A DNA stretch of 64,000 nucleotides from Paraburkholderia sprentiae WSM5005 (lineage in GTDB: Bacteria > Pseudomonadota > Gammaproteobacteria > Burkholderiales > Burkholderiaceae): the NCBI RefSeq assembly GCF_001865575.2, contig NZ_CP017561.2, forward strand, positions 2,046,001 through 2,110,000. Reading direction: 5' to 3'. Under the pieces are notes generated by a model. That model saw nothing but the letters and a program-made list of their open reading frames with translations, did no database searches and was not told the DNA's origin. The translations under genes and the position numbers were made by a program. This document shows, piece by piece, positions 37,119 to 46,017 of the stretch (position 1 is its first letter; each line of letters begins with the position of its first letter).

Positions 37119-39563
37119 ATGCGTTCACTCAATCTCAAACATCCGCCGCGCTTCGCGCTCGTCACTAACGCGCGCCACCCCGCGCGCCACCCCGCGGGCA
37201 ACCCGGTCGTGCTGAGCGCGCAGCCGGATTGCCGCATCGAGTTGTTCGTGCTCGCCGAGGACATCATCCGCGTGCTGGTGCTGCCGGACGGCCAAACGCG
37301 CGGCCCGCGCACGTGGGCGATCGCGCCCGGCGCGGACGACGTGCCGCTCGAAGGCCGCGAGCGCCGCGACCTGAGCGGTTTCACGCCGCCCCCATTCACG
37401 GTGAACGAAGATGCCGATCACGTCGTGATCGAAACGGCACGCGTGCGCGTGAGCGTCGCGCTCGAAGGCGGCGCTTGCGCCTGGGACATCCGGCACGAAG
37501 GCACGTGGCATCGCGTAATGAGCGATCGCAAGACCCAGGCCTACAACTTCGGCTGGTGGGATTCGCGCGTCTATCACTACGTCGAGCGGCGCCGCGACGA
37601 AATGTATGTGGGGCTCGGCGAGCGTGCCGGCTCGCTCGACCGCGCGCAGCAAAGCTACGAGATGCGCAACATCGACGCGATGGGCTACAGCGCGCGCACC
37701 ACGGACCCGCTGTACAAGCACATCCCGTTCTACGTGACGTGGCAACCGCAGACGTCGACGGGCTTCGGCCTCTTCTACGACACGCTCGCCGATTGCCGCT
37801 TCGACATGGGCCGCGAGCTCGATAACTACCACGGCCACTATCGGCACTTCATCGCCGAGCATGGCGACCTCGACTACTACTTCATCGCGTCGCCAGGTTC
37901 GCCGCTCGACGCGGTGCGCCGCTTCACGTGGCTCACCGGACGTCCCGCGTGGATGCCGAAGTGGGGCCTCGGCTACTCGGGCTCGACGATGAGCTACACC
38001 GACGCGCCGGACGCGCAAAAGCAGATGGGCGAATTCATCGAGCGCTGCCGCGAACACGACGTGCTGTGCGATTCTTTCCATCTGTCGTCGGGCTATACCT
38101 CGATCGGGCCGAAGCGCTACGTGTTCAACTGGAATCACGAGAAGTTTCCGGACATCGACGGCTTCGTGCAAAGCTATCTCGATTACGGGGTGCGCCTGTG
38201 CGCGAACATCAAGCCGTGTCTGCTGCAGGATCACCCGGCGTTCGACGACGTCGCTCGAGCCGGCCTGCTGATCCAAGCGCCAGATGGCGAGCCCGCATGG
38301 GTGCAGTTCTGGGACGAAGTCGGCGCGTATCTCGACTTCACGAATCCCGCGACGATCGACTGGTGGAAAGCGCGCGTGAAGGACTCGCTGCTCAAATACG
38401 GCATCGCGGCCACCTGGAACGACAACAACGAGTTCGAGATCTGGTCGCCGCGAGCGACCGCACGCGGCTTCGGCAAACCTTATCCGGCAGGCCAGGCGAA
38501 GGTATTGCAAACGCAGCTGATGATGCGCGCGTCGCACGACGCGCAGCGCGAGCACGCGCCCGACAAACGGCCGTTCCTCGTGTCGCGCTCGGGCGGCGTG
38601 GGCATGCATCGCTACGTACAGACGTGGTCCGGCGACAACTACACGTCGTGGGAAACGCTGCGCTTCGATCTGAAGATGGGGCTCGGGCTCGCGATGTCGG
38701 GCGTGTCGAATAGCGGCCACGACATCGGCGGCTTCTCGGGTCCGGCGCCGGAGCCGGAGCTGCTCGCGCGCTGGGTCGCGTTCGGTATCTTCCTGCCGCG
38801 CTTTTCGATTCACTCGTGGAACGACGACGGCACCGTCAACGAACCGTGGATGCATCCTGAAGTCACACGGCACGTGGCTGAGCTGATCAAGCTGCGCTAT
38901 CGTCTGATCCCGTATCTGTACGAGCTGCTGTGGCAATCGCATAGCGCGTACGAGCCGGTGCTGCGGCCGCTGTTCGCGGAGTTTCCGCACGATCCGCGCT
39001 GCCTCGTCGATGGCGACGACATGATGCTCGGCGCGTCGATGCTGGTCGCGCCGGTGGTAGATCCAGGCCAGAGCACGCGCGACGTGTACCTGCCGACCGG
39101 TTCGCGCTGGGTGTCGTACTGGAGCGGCGAGGCGTTCGACGGCGGCCAGACCGTCACGCTGCCTGCGCCGTTCGAGCGTCCGGTGTTCCTGTTGCGTGAA
39201 GGCGGCGTGATTCCCCTCAACGTCGCAGAGCAGCACTTCGGCCGTCCCGCCGACGAGCGCGCGTTCCTCGCGGTGCCGTATGCCGGCGCAGGCACCGCGC
39301 ATGGCGGGTCGATCGAGGACGACGGCGAGACCGAAGCCTGGCGCAACGGCGAGCAAGGCCGCTGGAACGTCACGCTGACGGGCGACGCGAACACCTTGCG
39401 CGTGACGCTCGAGCGTTCGCAATGGATGCCGTGCGCGCAGCCGCAAGTGCGCGTGTTCCTGCCGATGCACGAAACACGCGCGATCGAGTGCACCAACGGC
39501 ACGCTCGCAGCCGATCACCTCGTGGACGGCTGGCGCTGTCTGACGATTTCATTGCCGCACTGA
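37119..39563 (+). CDS. Glycoside hydrolase family 31
   Basis: Alpha-glycosidase, 814 residues, no signal peptide, hence cytoplasmic. The order is N-terminal beta domain, catalytic barrel beginning about residue 270 (GLGYSGSTMSYTDAP) and C-terminal beta domains. The nucleophile is likely D435 in TWNDNNEFEIW and the acid/base D506 in WSGDNYTSWE, with SGHDIGGF after. The nucleophile loop differs from the WxDMNE of common alpha-glucosidases, so specificity (alpha-glucoside, xyloside, galactoside or sulfoquinovoside) is open. A 12-base direct repeat near 37173 encodes ARHPARHP. Confidence 0.9.
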   Translation: MRSLNLKHPPRFALVTNARHPARHPAGNPVVLSAQPDCRIELFVLAEDIIRVLVLPDGQTRGPRTWAIAPGADDVPLEGRERRDLSGFTPPPFTVNEDADHVVIETARVRVSVALEGGACAWDIRHEGTWHRVMSDRKTQAYNFGWWDSRVYHYVERRRDEMYVGLGERAGSLDRAQQSYEMRNIDAMGYSARTTDPLYKHIPFYVTWQPQTSTGFGLFYDTLADCRFDMGRELDNYHGHYRHFIAEHGDLDYYFIASPGSPLDAVRRFTWLTGRPAWMPKWGLGYSGSTMSYTDAPDAQKQMGEFIERCREHDVLCDSFHLSSGYTSIGPKRYVFNWNHEKFPDIDGFVQSYLDYGVRLCANIKPCLLQDHPAFDDVARAGLLIQAPDGEPAWVQFWDEVGAYLDFTNPATIDWWKARVKDSLLKYGIAATWNDNNEFEIWSPRATARGFGKPYPAGQAKVLQTQLMMRASHDAQREHAPDKRPFLVSRSGGVGMHRYVQTWSGDNYTSWETLRFDLKMGLGLAMSGVSNSGHDIGGFSGPAPEPELLARWVAFGIFLPRFSIHSWNDDGTVNEPWMHPEVTRHVAELIKLRYRLIPYLYELLWQSHSAYEPVLRPLFAEFPHDPRCLVDGDDMMLGASMLVAPVVDPGQSTRDVYLPTGSRWVSYWSGEAFDGGQTVTLPAPFERPVFLLREGGVIPLNVAEQHFGRPADERAFLAVPYAGAGTAHGGSIEDDGETEAWRNGEQGRWNVTLTGDANTLRVTLERSQWMPCAQPQVRVFLPMHETRAIECTNGTLAADHLVDGWRCLTISLPH

Positions 39564-39634
39564 AACGCACCGAACGACAAACCGCACCGGCCCGAGGGAT
39601 CGGGCCATCCATTCAGTCTGGAGACGTCCCAATC

Positions 39635-40819
39635 ATGAAAAAAAACCAGCGCGCGCGCACCCGCGCGTTCGTCCTCTGCTGCCTGCCGTTCGCGGGCGCC
39701 GCATGGTCCACCAGCGCGTCGGCGCAAAGCAGCGTCACGCTGTACGGCGTGGTCGACAATGCGTTCGCCTACGTCAGCAACCAGAAGGGGCATTCGAACT
39801 TCTACATGAGCCAGGGCAACCTGCAGGCGAGTAAGTTCGGCTTTCTCGGCTCTGAAGATCTCGGCGGCGGCACGAAGGCGATCTTCCGGTTGGAGAGCGG
39901 CTTCAATTCGCTGACCGGCGCGCAAAGCACCGCTGGGTATATGTTCAACCGCCAGGCCTATGTCGGTCTCGCGAACGATCGCTATGGCACCGTGACGCTC
40001 GGCCGCCAGTACACGCCCTACTTCCAGATGGTCGGCGCGCTGGGGCCGACTGGCGTGCTGACCGGCGCGACCGGCGCACACCCCGGCGATGTCGACGCCC
40101 TCGACACGACGCTGCGCTTCAATAATTCGGTAACCTACCTATCGCCGACGATCGCTGGCCTGCAGGCCAGCGCACAGTACGGTCTTGGCGGCGTACCTGG
40201 CAGCGTCGCGAACGGCAGCCTGTTCAGCGCGGCGCTGCGTTATGACTTCCAGCCCGTGTCGCTCGCGGTCGGCTACGTGAAGCTGAAGGACATCGCGACG
40301 AGCGCGGCGCTCGGCAGCTTCGCGATCAACTCGCCGGTCAACAACGGATACGCAAGCGCGCGCAGCACGCAGTTGTTCGCCGCGGCGGGCCGCTACACGT
40401 GGCACGATCTGATGGTGGGCCTCAACTACTCGAACGTGCAATATGCGCCGGGCCACGGGTCGCTGTTCTTCGACAAGGCCGTGTTCAACACTTACGGTGC
40501 GATTGCGACGTACCGGATCACGCCGAGTGTGACCGTCGGCGGCGGTTATAGCTTCACCCAGGCAAGCAAGGCGAACGGCATCAGCGATCCGGCGCACTAT
40601 CATCAGATCTCGCTCGAACAGACTTATAGCCTGTCGACGCGCACCACGCTGTACGCGCTCGAGGCCTATCAGCATGCAAGCGGCAAGTCGCTGATCGCAT
40701 CGGGCAGCGGCGTGACCATTGCCGACGCCGTCGCGGTGGTCGGCGACTCGCAGAACGCGACGCCGTCGTCCGGTCCGTCGCAGTTCGTCGGCATGGTGGG
40801 GTTGCGGCACGCGTTCTGA
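39635..40819 (+). CDS. Gram-negative outer-membrane porin
   Basis: A 394-residue Burkholderia-type general porin. Signal peptide cleaves after SASA (residue 30) to give QSSVTLYGVVDNAF. Typical motifs follow: SKFGFLGSEDLGGGTKAIFRLESGF, FNRQAYVGLANDRYGTVTLGRQYTP, and a C-terminal QFVGMVGLRHAF ending in Phe. GGAGA precedes the ATG, 71 bases after the GH31 stop. As third gene of this run it may admit the sugar handled by the transporter and hydrolase. Confidence 0.93.
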   Translation: MKKNQRARTRAFVLCCLPFAGAAWSTSASAQSSVTLYGVVDNAFAYVSNQKGHSNFYMSQGNLQASKFGFLGSEDLGGGTKAIFRLESGFNSLTGAQSTAGYMFNRQAYVGLANDRYGTVTLGRQYTPYFQMVGALGPTGVLTGATGAHPGDVDALDTTLRFNNSVTYLSPTIAGLQASAQYGLGGVPGSVANGSLFSAALRYDFQPVSLAVGYVKLKDIATSAALGSFAINSPVNNGYASARSTQLFAAAGRYTWHDLMVGLNYSNVQYAPGHGSLFFDKAVFNTYGAIATYRITPSVTVGGGYSFTQASKANGISDPAHYHQISLEQTYSLSTRTTLYALEAYQHASGKSLIASGSGVTIADAVAVVGDSQNATPSSGPSQFVGMVGLRHAF

Positions 40820-41219
40820 CCGACGCGATCGCCGTCAGTGGCGGGATCGGCTCAATCAGACAGACTCGTTGCGGGTGGCGCTGAATCTGGCGCGTCCGCG
40901 ACCGATCGCTGCGTATGGCCCGCCGCTACTACGTCGATGCAGACCCCGCCGTATCTCGCTCGCAGCGGATTGCGCTCGGTCGTGCACAGCGTGCCGAGCG
41001 CATCCAAGCCGTCGGTGGCTGCCGATGCGATAGCCGATCCGCGTCGCCGCCAGCGCATCATGCATCGTTTGCGTGATTCGAAAAGCCTGAACCAACCTGA
41101 ATTAGAACGCGTCGGCTTATAACCATTTTTATTAGCCAATGACTGTGATATTTAATAAATCGAATCCGCACGCTTGCAGGCTCTAAGCGAACCGTGTACG
41201 TCGGCCGTTTTCGGGCAAA
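40820..41219. other. 400-base gap between porin and response regulator
   Basis: The left two-thirds is GC-rich with an open frame of 94 codons (40838-41122, +) that I do not recognise; the last 130 bases become AT-rich. The genes on both sides end here (convergent), but no terminator hairpin is evident. It may be a decayed sequence. Confidence 0.4.
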
Positions 41220-41858
41220 CTAACTGCGCAAAGGCAGCATGTATTCAAACAATTCGCGGTCGTTGGTAAAGCCGAGCTTTTTCATCCCCTGCTTGCGCTG
41301 GGTACTGACGGTTTGCAGGCTCCGATGACTTAATGCCGCGATTTCGCTGATACTCATGCCGCTGACGTACAGGCGCAGCACTTCTCCTTCCCGCACCGAC
41401 AGACGTGCGGTTTTCGTCGTGTCGAATTCTTCGCAATGGGTAATACCGGAGATGCGCCGCACCGACGGCGCGACATAGAATTGGCCGCGTGAAACGGCGC
41501 GCACCGCGCTAATTAATTCTTCCGGCGAGTCGCTTTTCAGCAGCACGCCATGGGCACGCGATCTGATTATCGCTTTCAATAGCAAAGGGTTGGTGAGCGC
41601 GGTGACGAAGATGACTTTGGTCGAAGGATAGGTGCAACGCAGCAGTGCCATCAGGGCAGTGCCGTCCCGGTACATCTTCCCGGGGATCTCGAAGTCGCTC
41701 AGCAGCACGTCGACTTCCTCTTCCCGAAGCAATTCGACGATTGCCGTAGAGGTCTCAGCCTCGCCAACCACGCTCAAGCCAGCTTGCCTTCGCAAAACAC
41801 ATCGCATTCCTATTCGCAGAATAGAACTGCTGTCCGCGATAGCGATCTTAGTAAGCAA
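41220..41858 (-). CDS. NarL/FixJ-type response regulator
   Basis: A 212-residue two-domain regulator. Receiver: phosphoacceptor D55 (LLSDFEIPG), T86 and K108; the usual acidic pair is D9-S10, so one acid is missing. LuxR-type helix-turn-helix about 150-205 (LSVREGEVLRLYVSGMSISEIA, TVSTQRKQGMKKLGF) resembles the RcsB group. TTG start with GGAGGTGA at ideal spacing. No sensor kinase is nearby. The replaced acid may weaken phosphorylation; control may be phosphate-independent. Confidence 0.88.
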   Translation of the reverse strand: MLTKIAIADSSSILRIGMRCVLRRQAGLSVVGEAETSTAIVELLREEEVDVLLSDFEIPGKMYRDGTALMALLRCTYPSTKVIFVTALTNPLLLKAIIRSRAHGVLLKSDSPEELISAVRAVSRGQFYVAPSVRRISGITHCEEFDTTKTARLSVREGEVLRLYVSGMSISEIAALSHRSLQTVSTQRKQGMKKLGFTNDRELFEYMLPLRS

Positions 41859-42549
41859 AACTCACCTCCAGACATGATTACCTACCACCACTGCATCTTT
41901 GCAACCTGACTTCCACATCTCACGCAAAATCGTAACGCCCATTCACTCACACGGCTTATCTTTACTTGTCCAGATAGCGTGGATGAACGCACTGACCGGC
42001 TGCGACACCTTACCAGTGCATATTGTGCGGGCGTCCGCCCCAATGCGAGATAGTATAAGCACGAAATATCTGTCAATAAGTGCAAATGCCCGACTGACAT
42101 CGATGGACGTACCGAGACAATTTTTTACGTTTCGACATTGGATTCGCGCCGTATCGCATCTTAAAAAGATTATCGCGAAAATCAAAAGAACCTACAGGCT
42201 GCCGCATTGCGGCCGTAGAGGACCATCCGTAAAGCGAGACCTCCCGGTGGTCGGGGGTGCTTGGCGGGGGACGTGACGATTAGGTGGAAAGCGCAGGGCC
42301 AGCCAATTTGAAGCGACATTTGCGCCACCAGGCGGATGATGCGCGGCCCACCGCCGTGAAGATTCCATTGCCCTTCGAGTTGTCTTTGACCAGCGTGGAG
42401 CGCCAACGGCGCCATGCATTGATCAGTAGACCTGCATATCAAACTCGGGACATAGCCATGCCTGACGGTGAGATCAAAACCAAAAAAAATGACCCGGAAA
42501 AACAAAAACCCCGCAGAGCCTAGACTCTGCGGGGTTTCGCCACCATTGC
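41859..42549. other. AT-richer 0.7-kb stretch beside tRNA-Ser
   Basis: Base composition drops clearly relative to the flanks, especially 41880-42190. Open frames such as 41899-42276 (+, 125 codons) and 42182-42505 (-, 107 codons) match nothing I know. On the minus strand a stop-bounded frame ending at 42280 (about 50 codons, containing WRSTLVKDNSKGNG) reads protein-like but lacks a good start. It could be the remnant of an integrated or inserted element. Confidence 0.4.
42497..42537 (-). terminator. Terminator of tRNA-Ser
   Basis: 13-base-pair stem (AAACCCCGCAGAG / CTCTGCGGGGTTT), 6-base loop, then TTTTTGTTTTT on the minus strand. Confidence 0.93.
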
Positions 42550-42643
42550 TGGCGGAGACGGAGGGATTCGAACCCTCGATCCAGGTTTTGGCCCAGATGC
42601 TCCCTTAGCAGGGGAGTGCCTTCGACCTCTCGGCCACGTCTCC
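42550..42643 (-). tRNA. tRNA-Ser (GCT)
   Basis: 94 bases with CCA and a long variable arm. Acceptor GGAGACG/CGTCTCC, anticodon GCT in the CTGCTAA loop, T-loop TTCGAAT. Its 3' end faces the AT-richer stretch. Confidence 0.97.
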
Positions 42644-42685
42644 CAAACTTTCTGTCGCACAGGGAGTCAGTGCGACGAAGCCAAG

Positions 42686-42714
42686 ATAATAGCGGGCCAG
42701 GCCGAGAAGGTCAA
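42686..42714 (-). promoter_or_regulatory. Promoter of tRNA-Ser
   Basis: On the minus strand TTGACC, 17 bases, TATTAT, 43 bases before the tRNA. Confidence 0.8.
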
Positions 42715-42778
42715 TCTCCGGAGAATATTATTTGTGCCAAAGAGGCGCCCCGCGGCGCATTCGTTCACATGAACGCCA

Positions 42779-42810
42779 TAAAGCAACGGGGCGCTCTGGA
42801 GCACCCCGTT
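42779..42810. terminator. Probable terminator after lysC
   Basis: Arms AACGGGG and CCCCGTT with an inner GCTC/GAGC pairing, 12 bases past the lysC stop. The T-tract is better on the plus strand than on the minus strand. Confidence 0.6.
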
Positions 42811-42821
42811 TTTCCCGACTT

Positions 42822-44072
42822 TTACGCCTGATCGAGTTCGAAGGCCTTATGCAGCGCGCGCACTGCGAGCTCCATATACTTTTCGTCGATCAATACCGAA
42901 ATCTTGATTTCGGATGTGGAGATCATCTGGATATTGATGCCCTCTTCCGACAGCGTGCGGAACATCTTGCTCGCGATGCCGACGTGCGAGCGCATCCCAA
43001 CGCCGACCACCGATACCTTCGACACCTTCGGGTCGCCCAGCACCTGCTCGGCCTGCACGTGCGCCTTCACGGTGCCGGTGAGGATCTCCATTGCACGCGC
43101 ATAGTCGCCGCGGCCAACCGTGAAGGTGAACGCCGTCTTGCCTTCAACGCTCTGGTTCTGGATGATCATGTCGACGTCGATATTCGCGTCCGCCACCGGG
43201 CCGAGGATCTGATACGCGATGCCCGGCTTGTCGGGCACACCCATCACGGCAATACGCGCTTCGTCGCGCTGGAACGCAATGCCCGAGATGACTGCTTTTT
43301 CCATGGTCTCGTCTTCTTCAAAAGTAATCAGGGTGCCCGACTTCATTTCTTCGTCGAGCGGCATCAGCGGATCGGTCAGGCTCGACAGCACGCGTGTCTT
43401 CACCTGATATTTGCCGGCGAATTCCACCGAGCGGATCTGCAGCACCTTCGAACCCAGGCTGGCCATTTCCAGCATTTCTTCGAACGTCACGCGATCGAGC
43501 CGGCGCGCTTCTTCGACAACGCGCGGGTCCGTCGTGTACACACCGTCGACGTCTGTGTAGATCAGGCACTCGTCGGCTTCTAGCGCGGCCGCGACCGCGA
43601 CGGCCGACGTGTCCGAGCCGCCGCGGCCGAGTGTCGTGATGTTGCCGTCCGGGTCGATCCCCTGGAAGCCCGTGATCACGACCACTTTGCCGGCCGCGAG
43701 GTCGCGCTTGACGCGCTCGCCGTCGATGTCGCTGATGCGCGCTTTCGTGAACGCGCTATCCGTTTTGACCGGCACCTGCCAGCCTGCGTAGCTGACGGCT
43801 TCGACGCCGGCTTCGTGCAGCGCGATGGCGAGCAGACCCGAGCTGACCTGCTCGCCGGTGGCGGCGATCATGTCGAGTTCACGCGGGCTCGGTTGAGTCG
43901 TGATTTCTTTCGCGAGGCCAAGCAGGCGGTTGGTTTCGCCGGACATTGCCGACGGCACGACGACCATCTGATGGCCAGCCTTGTGCCATTTCGCGACGCG
44001 CCTGGCGACGTTCTTGATGCGCTCGACCGAGCCCATCGAGGTGCCGCCGTATTTATGTACGATGAGTGCCAT
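42822..44072 (-). CDS. lysC: Aspartokinase
   Basis: Phosphorylates aspartate, the first step to lysine, threonine, methionine and diaminopimelate. The 416 residues begin IVHKYGGTSMGSVERI and include VVVPSAMSGETNRLL, ITGFQGIDPDGNITTLGRGGSD and two C-terminal ACT domains (from about 265), the regulatory part of lysine/threonine-sensitive enzymes. The start at MALIVHKYGG follows the family; an open frame extends 97 codons upstream without similarity. Last in the minus-strand run cysS-alkA-accA-tilS-lysC. Confidence 0.95.
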   Translation of the reverse strand: MALIVHKYGGTSMGSVERIKNVARRVAKWHKAGHQMVVVPSAMSGETNRLLGLAKEITTQPSPRELDMIAATGEQVSSGLLAIALHEAGVEAVSYAGWQVPVKTDSAFTKARISDIDGERVKRDLAAGKVVVITGFQGIDPDGNITTLGRGGSDTSAVAVAAALEADECLIYTDVDGVYTTDPRVVEEARRLDRVTFEEMLEMASLGSKVLQIRSVEFAGKYQVKTRVLSSLTDPLMPLDEEMKSGTLITFEEDETMEKAVISGIAFQRDEARIAVMGVPDKPGIAYQILGPVADANIDVDMIIQNQSVEGKTAFTFTVGRGDYARAMEILTGTVKAHVQAEQVLGDPKVSKVSVVGVGMRSHVGIASKMFRTLSEEGINIQMISTSEIKISVLIDEKYMELAVRALHKAFELDQA

Positions 44073-44487
44073 TGTCGTTCTGAACTGGAAGAGAAACCGC
44101 GCTGGCGCGCTGGAGACGACCGCACAGAAAGCACAGGGGCGCAACGTCTCGTGAACGGCGGCAAAGTGTGTGGCGGCGTAGATGCAGCACGCGTGAAACA
44201 CGCGCGGATTTGCCCGGGATGAAATCGCAAATGGCTGATCGGATTTGAACGGCAGCGACGGATCGCGCTCGCCAGCCGGCACTAACGACCGATAGCGACA
44301 AAAGCGACGGCGAAATCGGGTCGGGCAAACAGCTAAAGTACCTGATTGGGCGCCAAAAGACAAGACGCAACGAGGGGTCCAGATGCTTCAAATCAGGCTT
44401 GCAATGGCCTGTTTTATCGTTGATTTGCACCCTATTTCACGCCTTCGACATTTGCCCGCGCGGCTTGCGCGACCGTCCGATCGGCGT
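44073..44487 (-). other. 415-base gap between tilS and lysC
   Basis: Likely the lysC promoter and leader. No gene, attenuator peptide or lysine-riboswitch-like fold was recognised, and no consensus promoter pair stands out. Confidence 0.45.
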
Positions 44488-45963
44488 TCAGGCGATCAGC
44501 AGATCCTCGCGCCAGGCGATTTTCACGCACGCCTCGCGCTCTCGAGACGCGTCGCGCACTGCCGCGCGATTCACGCCGATGCGCGGCACGAACAGCAGTT
44601 CATCGCCGACGTAGAGCAATGGCACGTCGCGCTTCCATGCGGGAATGCCGCGCTCCTGAAACAGGTTTTTCAGCGTGCGGCCCGGCGTATTCGGCGCGCC
44701 GATGCGCATGCGTTCGCCGCCGCGGCGCGCTCGCACGCTTAGCGATGCGCGTTGCAGGACGCTGAGGGGAACCGTGTCGAATGCTTCGTGAGCTGGCGCG
44801 CCCGGCGAAGCGTCCCCAACGTTGGAAGCAGAGGCTGCATCCACCACCGCGAACACGAACGTGCCGCGCCATTGCGGCACATGCCAGACTTCTTGCCCCT
44901 GCCACTCGAGTTCACTGATCTCGCGCTCGACGAGCGCGGTTTCGTCGGCTGGCTCGCTGCTGTCGCCGGCTTCCCAGTAGATGAGTCCGCGATAGCTGCG
45001 CAACGCATGCCCCGCATGATCGATGCGCAGACGATGCCCGTCCTGCCCCGCACCGACTTCGCGCAACTGCCGCAGCGCATCCGCGACACGCGCGCTCGAT
45101 GCCGCGACGAGGCCGAGCGAGCGCATCCAATAGCGCAGCAGATTCAGCGCGCGATCGTCGTCGAACGCGAGCAGGACCTCGTGCGCGAGCGCGCGTCCTT
45201 CATCGCGCGACGCGCTCTGCATGTCGGCGTGCGCAAGCGTATCGAGCAACCGCTGCGCCGACGCTGCATGAGCGGCCGTGCGCGCGAGCGCATCGCGAAA
45301 ACCGGGGAAGTGCACCGCGAGCGCCGGCATCACCTGATGACGCAATGCATTGCGCGCATAACGCGTGTCCGCGTTCGATTCGTCGTCGATCCAGCGCAGC
45401 TTGCGCACGCTTGCGTAATGTTCAAGCTGCGCGCGCAGCAGATGCAGCAGCGGCCGCACGCGGGTCGCAGACGCACCCGCGGGCAACAAGCCTGGCGCCA
45501 TCGCCGCGAGACCCGCGAGCCCCGCGCCGCGCAGCAGCTGCAGCAGCACGGTCTCGGCCTGATCGTCCGCATGGTGCGCGAGCCACAGCGTGTGAATGCC
45601 GTGCGTTGCGCACATCGCGTCGAGCGCGCGATAACGCGCGTCGCGCGCCGCGGCCTCGATGCTCACGCCCGGCGCGCGCGAAACGTCCACACGTCGCGCG
45701 TCGAAGTCGACGCCGCGTTCGCGCGCGAATGCCTCGCAATGCGCGAGCCACGCATCGGCATGCGGACTCAAACCATGATGCACGTGCAACGCGATACAAC
45801 GCGAGGCACCCGCGACGCGCACCGCCGCATCGAGCAGCACGCTCGAATCGACGCCACCGCTGAATGCGACCGCCATGCGTGTGTTCGGATCGAGCGCGGA
45901 CAGCGCCGCGCCGAGCGCCTCGATCACGAGGCGCTCGGCGGATGAGTCGGCGGTGGTGGTCAC
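44488..45963 (-). CDS. tilS: tRNA(Ile)-lysidine synthase
   Basis: Converts C34 of the CAU-anticodon tRNA-Ile to lysidine so it reads AUA. The PP-loop SGGVDSS is at 35-41, followed by HVHHGLSPHADAWLAHCEAFARERG and WLAHHADDQAETVLLQLLRGAGLAGLAAM. 491 residues, with TilS C-terminal domains (GAPNTPGRTLKNLFQERGIPAWKRD). It follows accA by 54 bases. Confidence 0.95.
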   Translation of the reverse strand: MTTTADSSAERLVIEALGAALSALDPNTRMAVAFSGGVDSSVLLDAAVRVAGASRCIALHVHHGLSPHADAWLAHCEAFARERGVDFDARRVDVSRAPGVSIEAAARDARYRALDAMCATHGIHTLWLAHHADDQAETVLLQLLRGAGLAGLAAMAPGLLPAGASATRVRPLLHLLRAQLEHYASVRKLRWIDDESNADTRYARNALRHQVMPALAVHFPGFRDALARTAAHAASAQRLLDTLAHADMQSASRDEGRALAHEVLLAFDDDRALNLLRYWMRSLGLVAASSARVADALRQLREVGAGQDGHRLRIDHAGHALRSYRGLIYWEAGDSSEPADETALVEREISELEWQGQEVWHVPQWRGTFVFAVVDAASASNVGDASPGAPAHEAFDTVPLSVLQRASLSVRARRGGERMRIGAPNTPGRTLKNLFQERGIPAWKRDVPLLYVGDELLFVPRIGVNRAAVRDASREREACVKIAWREDLLIA

Positions 45964-46017
45964 GTCGTTAGCGCAGCAGGCGCCGGTGAGCGAAAGAGAC
46001 AGGCCAACGCGCGGGGC

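Noticed and set aside
37125..39518. Open frame of 797 codons antisense to the GH31 gene
   Set aside because: The plus strand carries clear GH31 motifs throughout; high-GC codon bias leaves the opposite frame open. The product is Arg/His/Ala-rich with no known motif.
44073..44487. Lysine riboswitch before lysC
   Set aside because: I could not recognise the conserved helices, and lysC leaders in this lineage are not known to me to have one.
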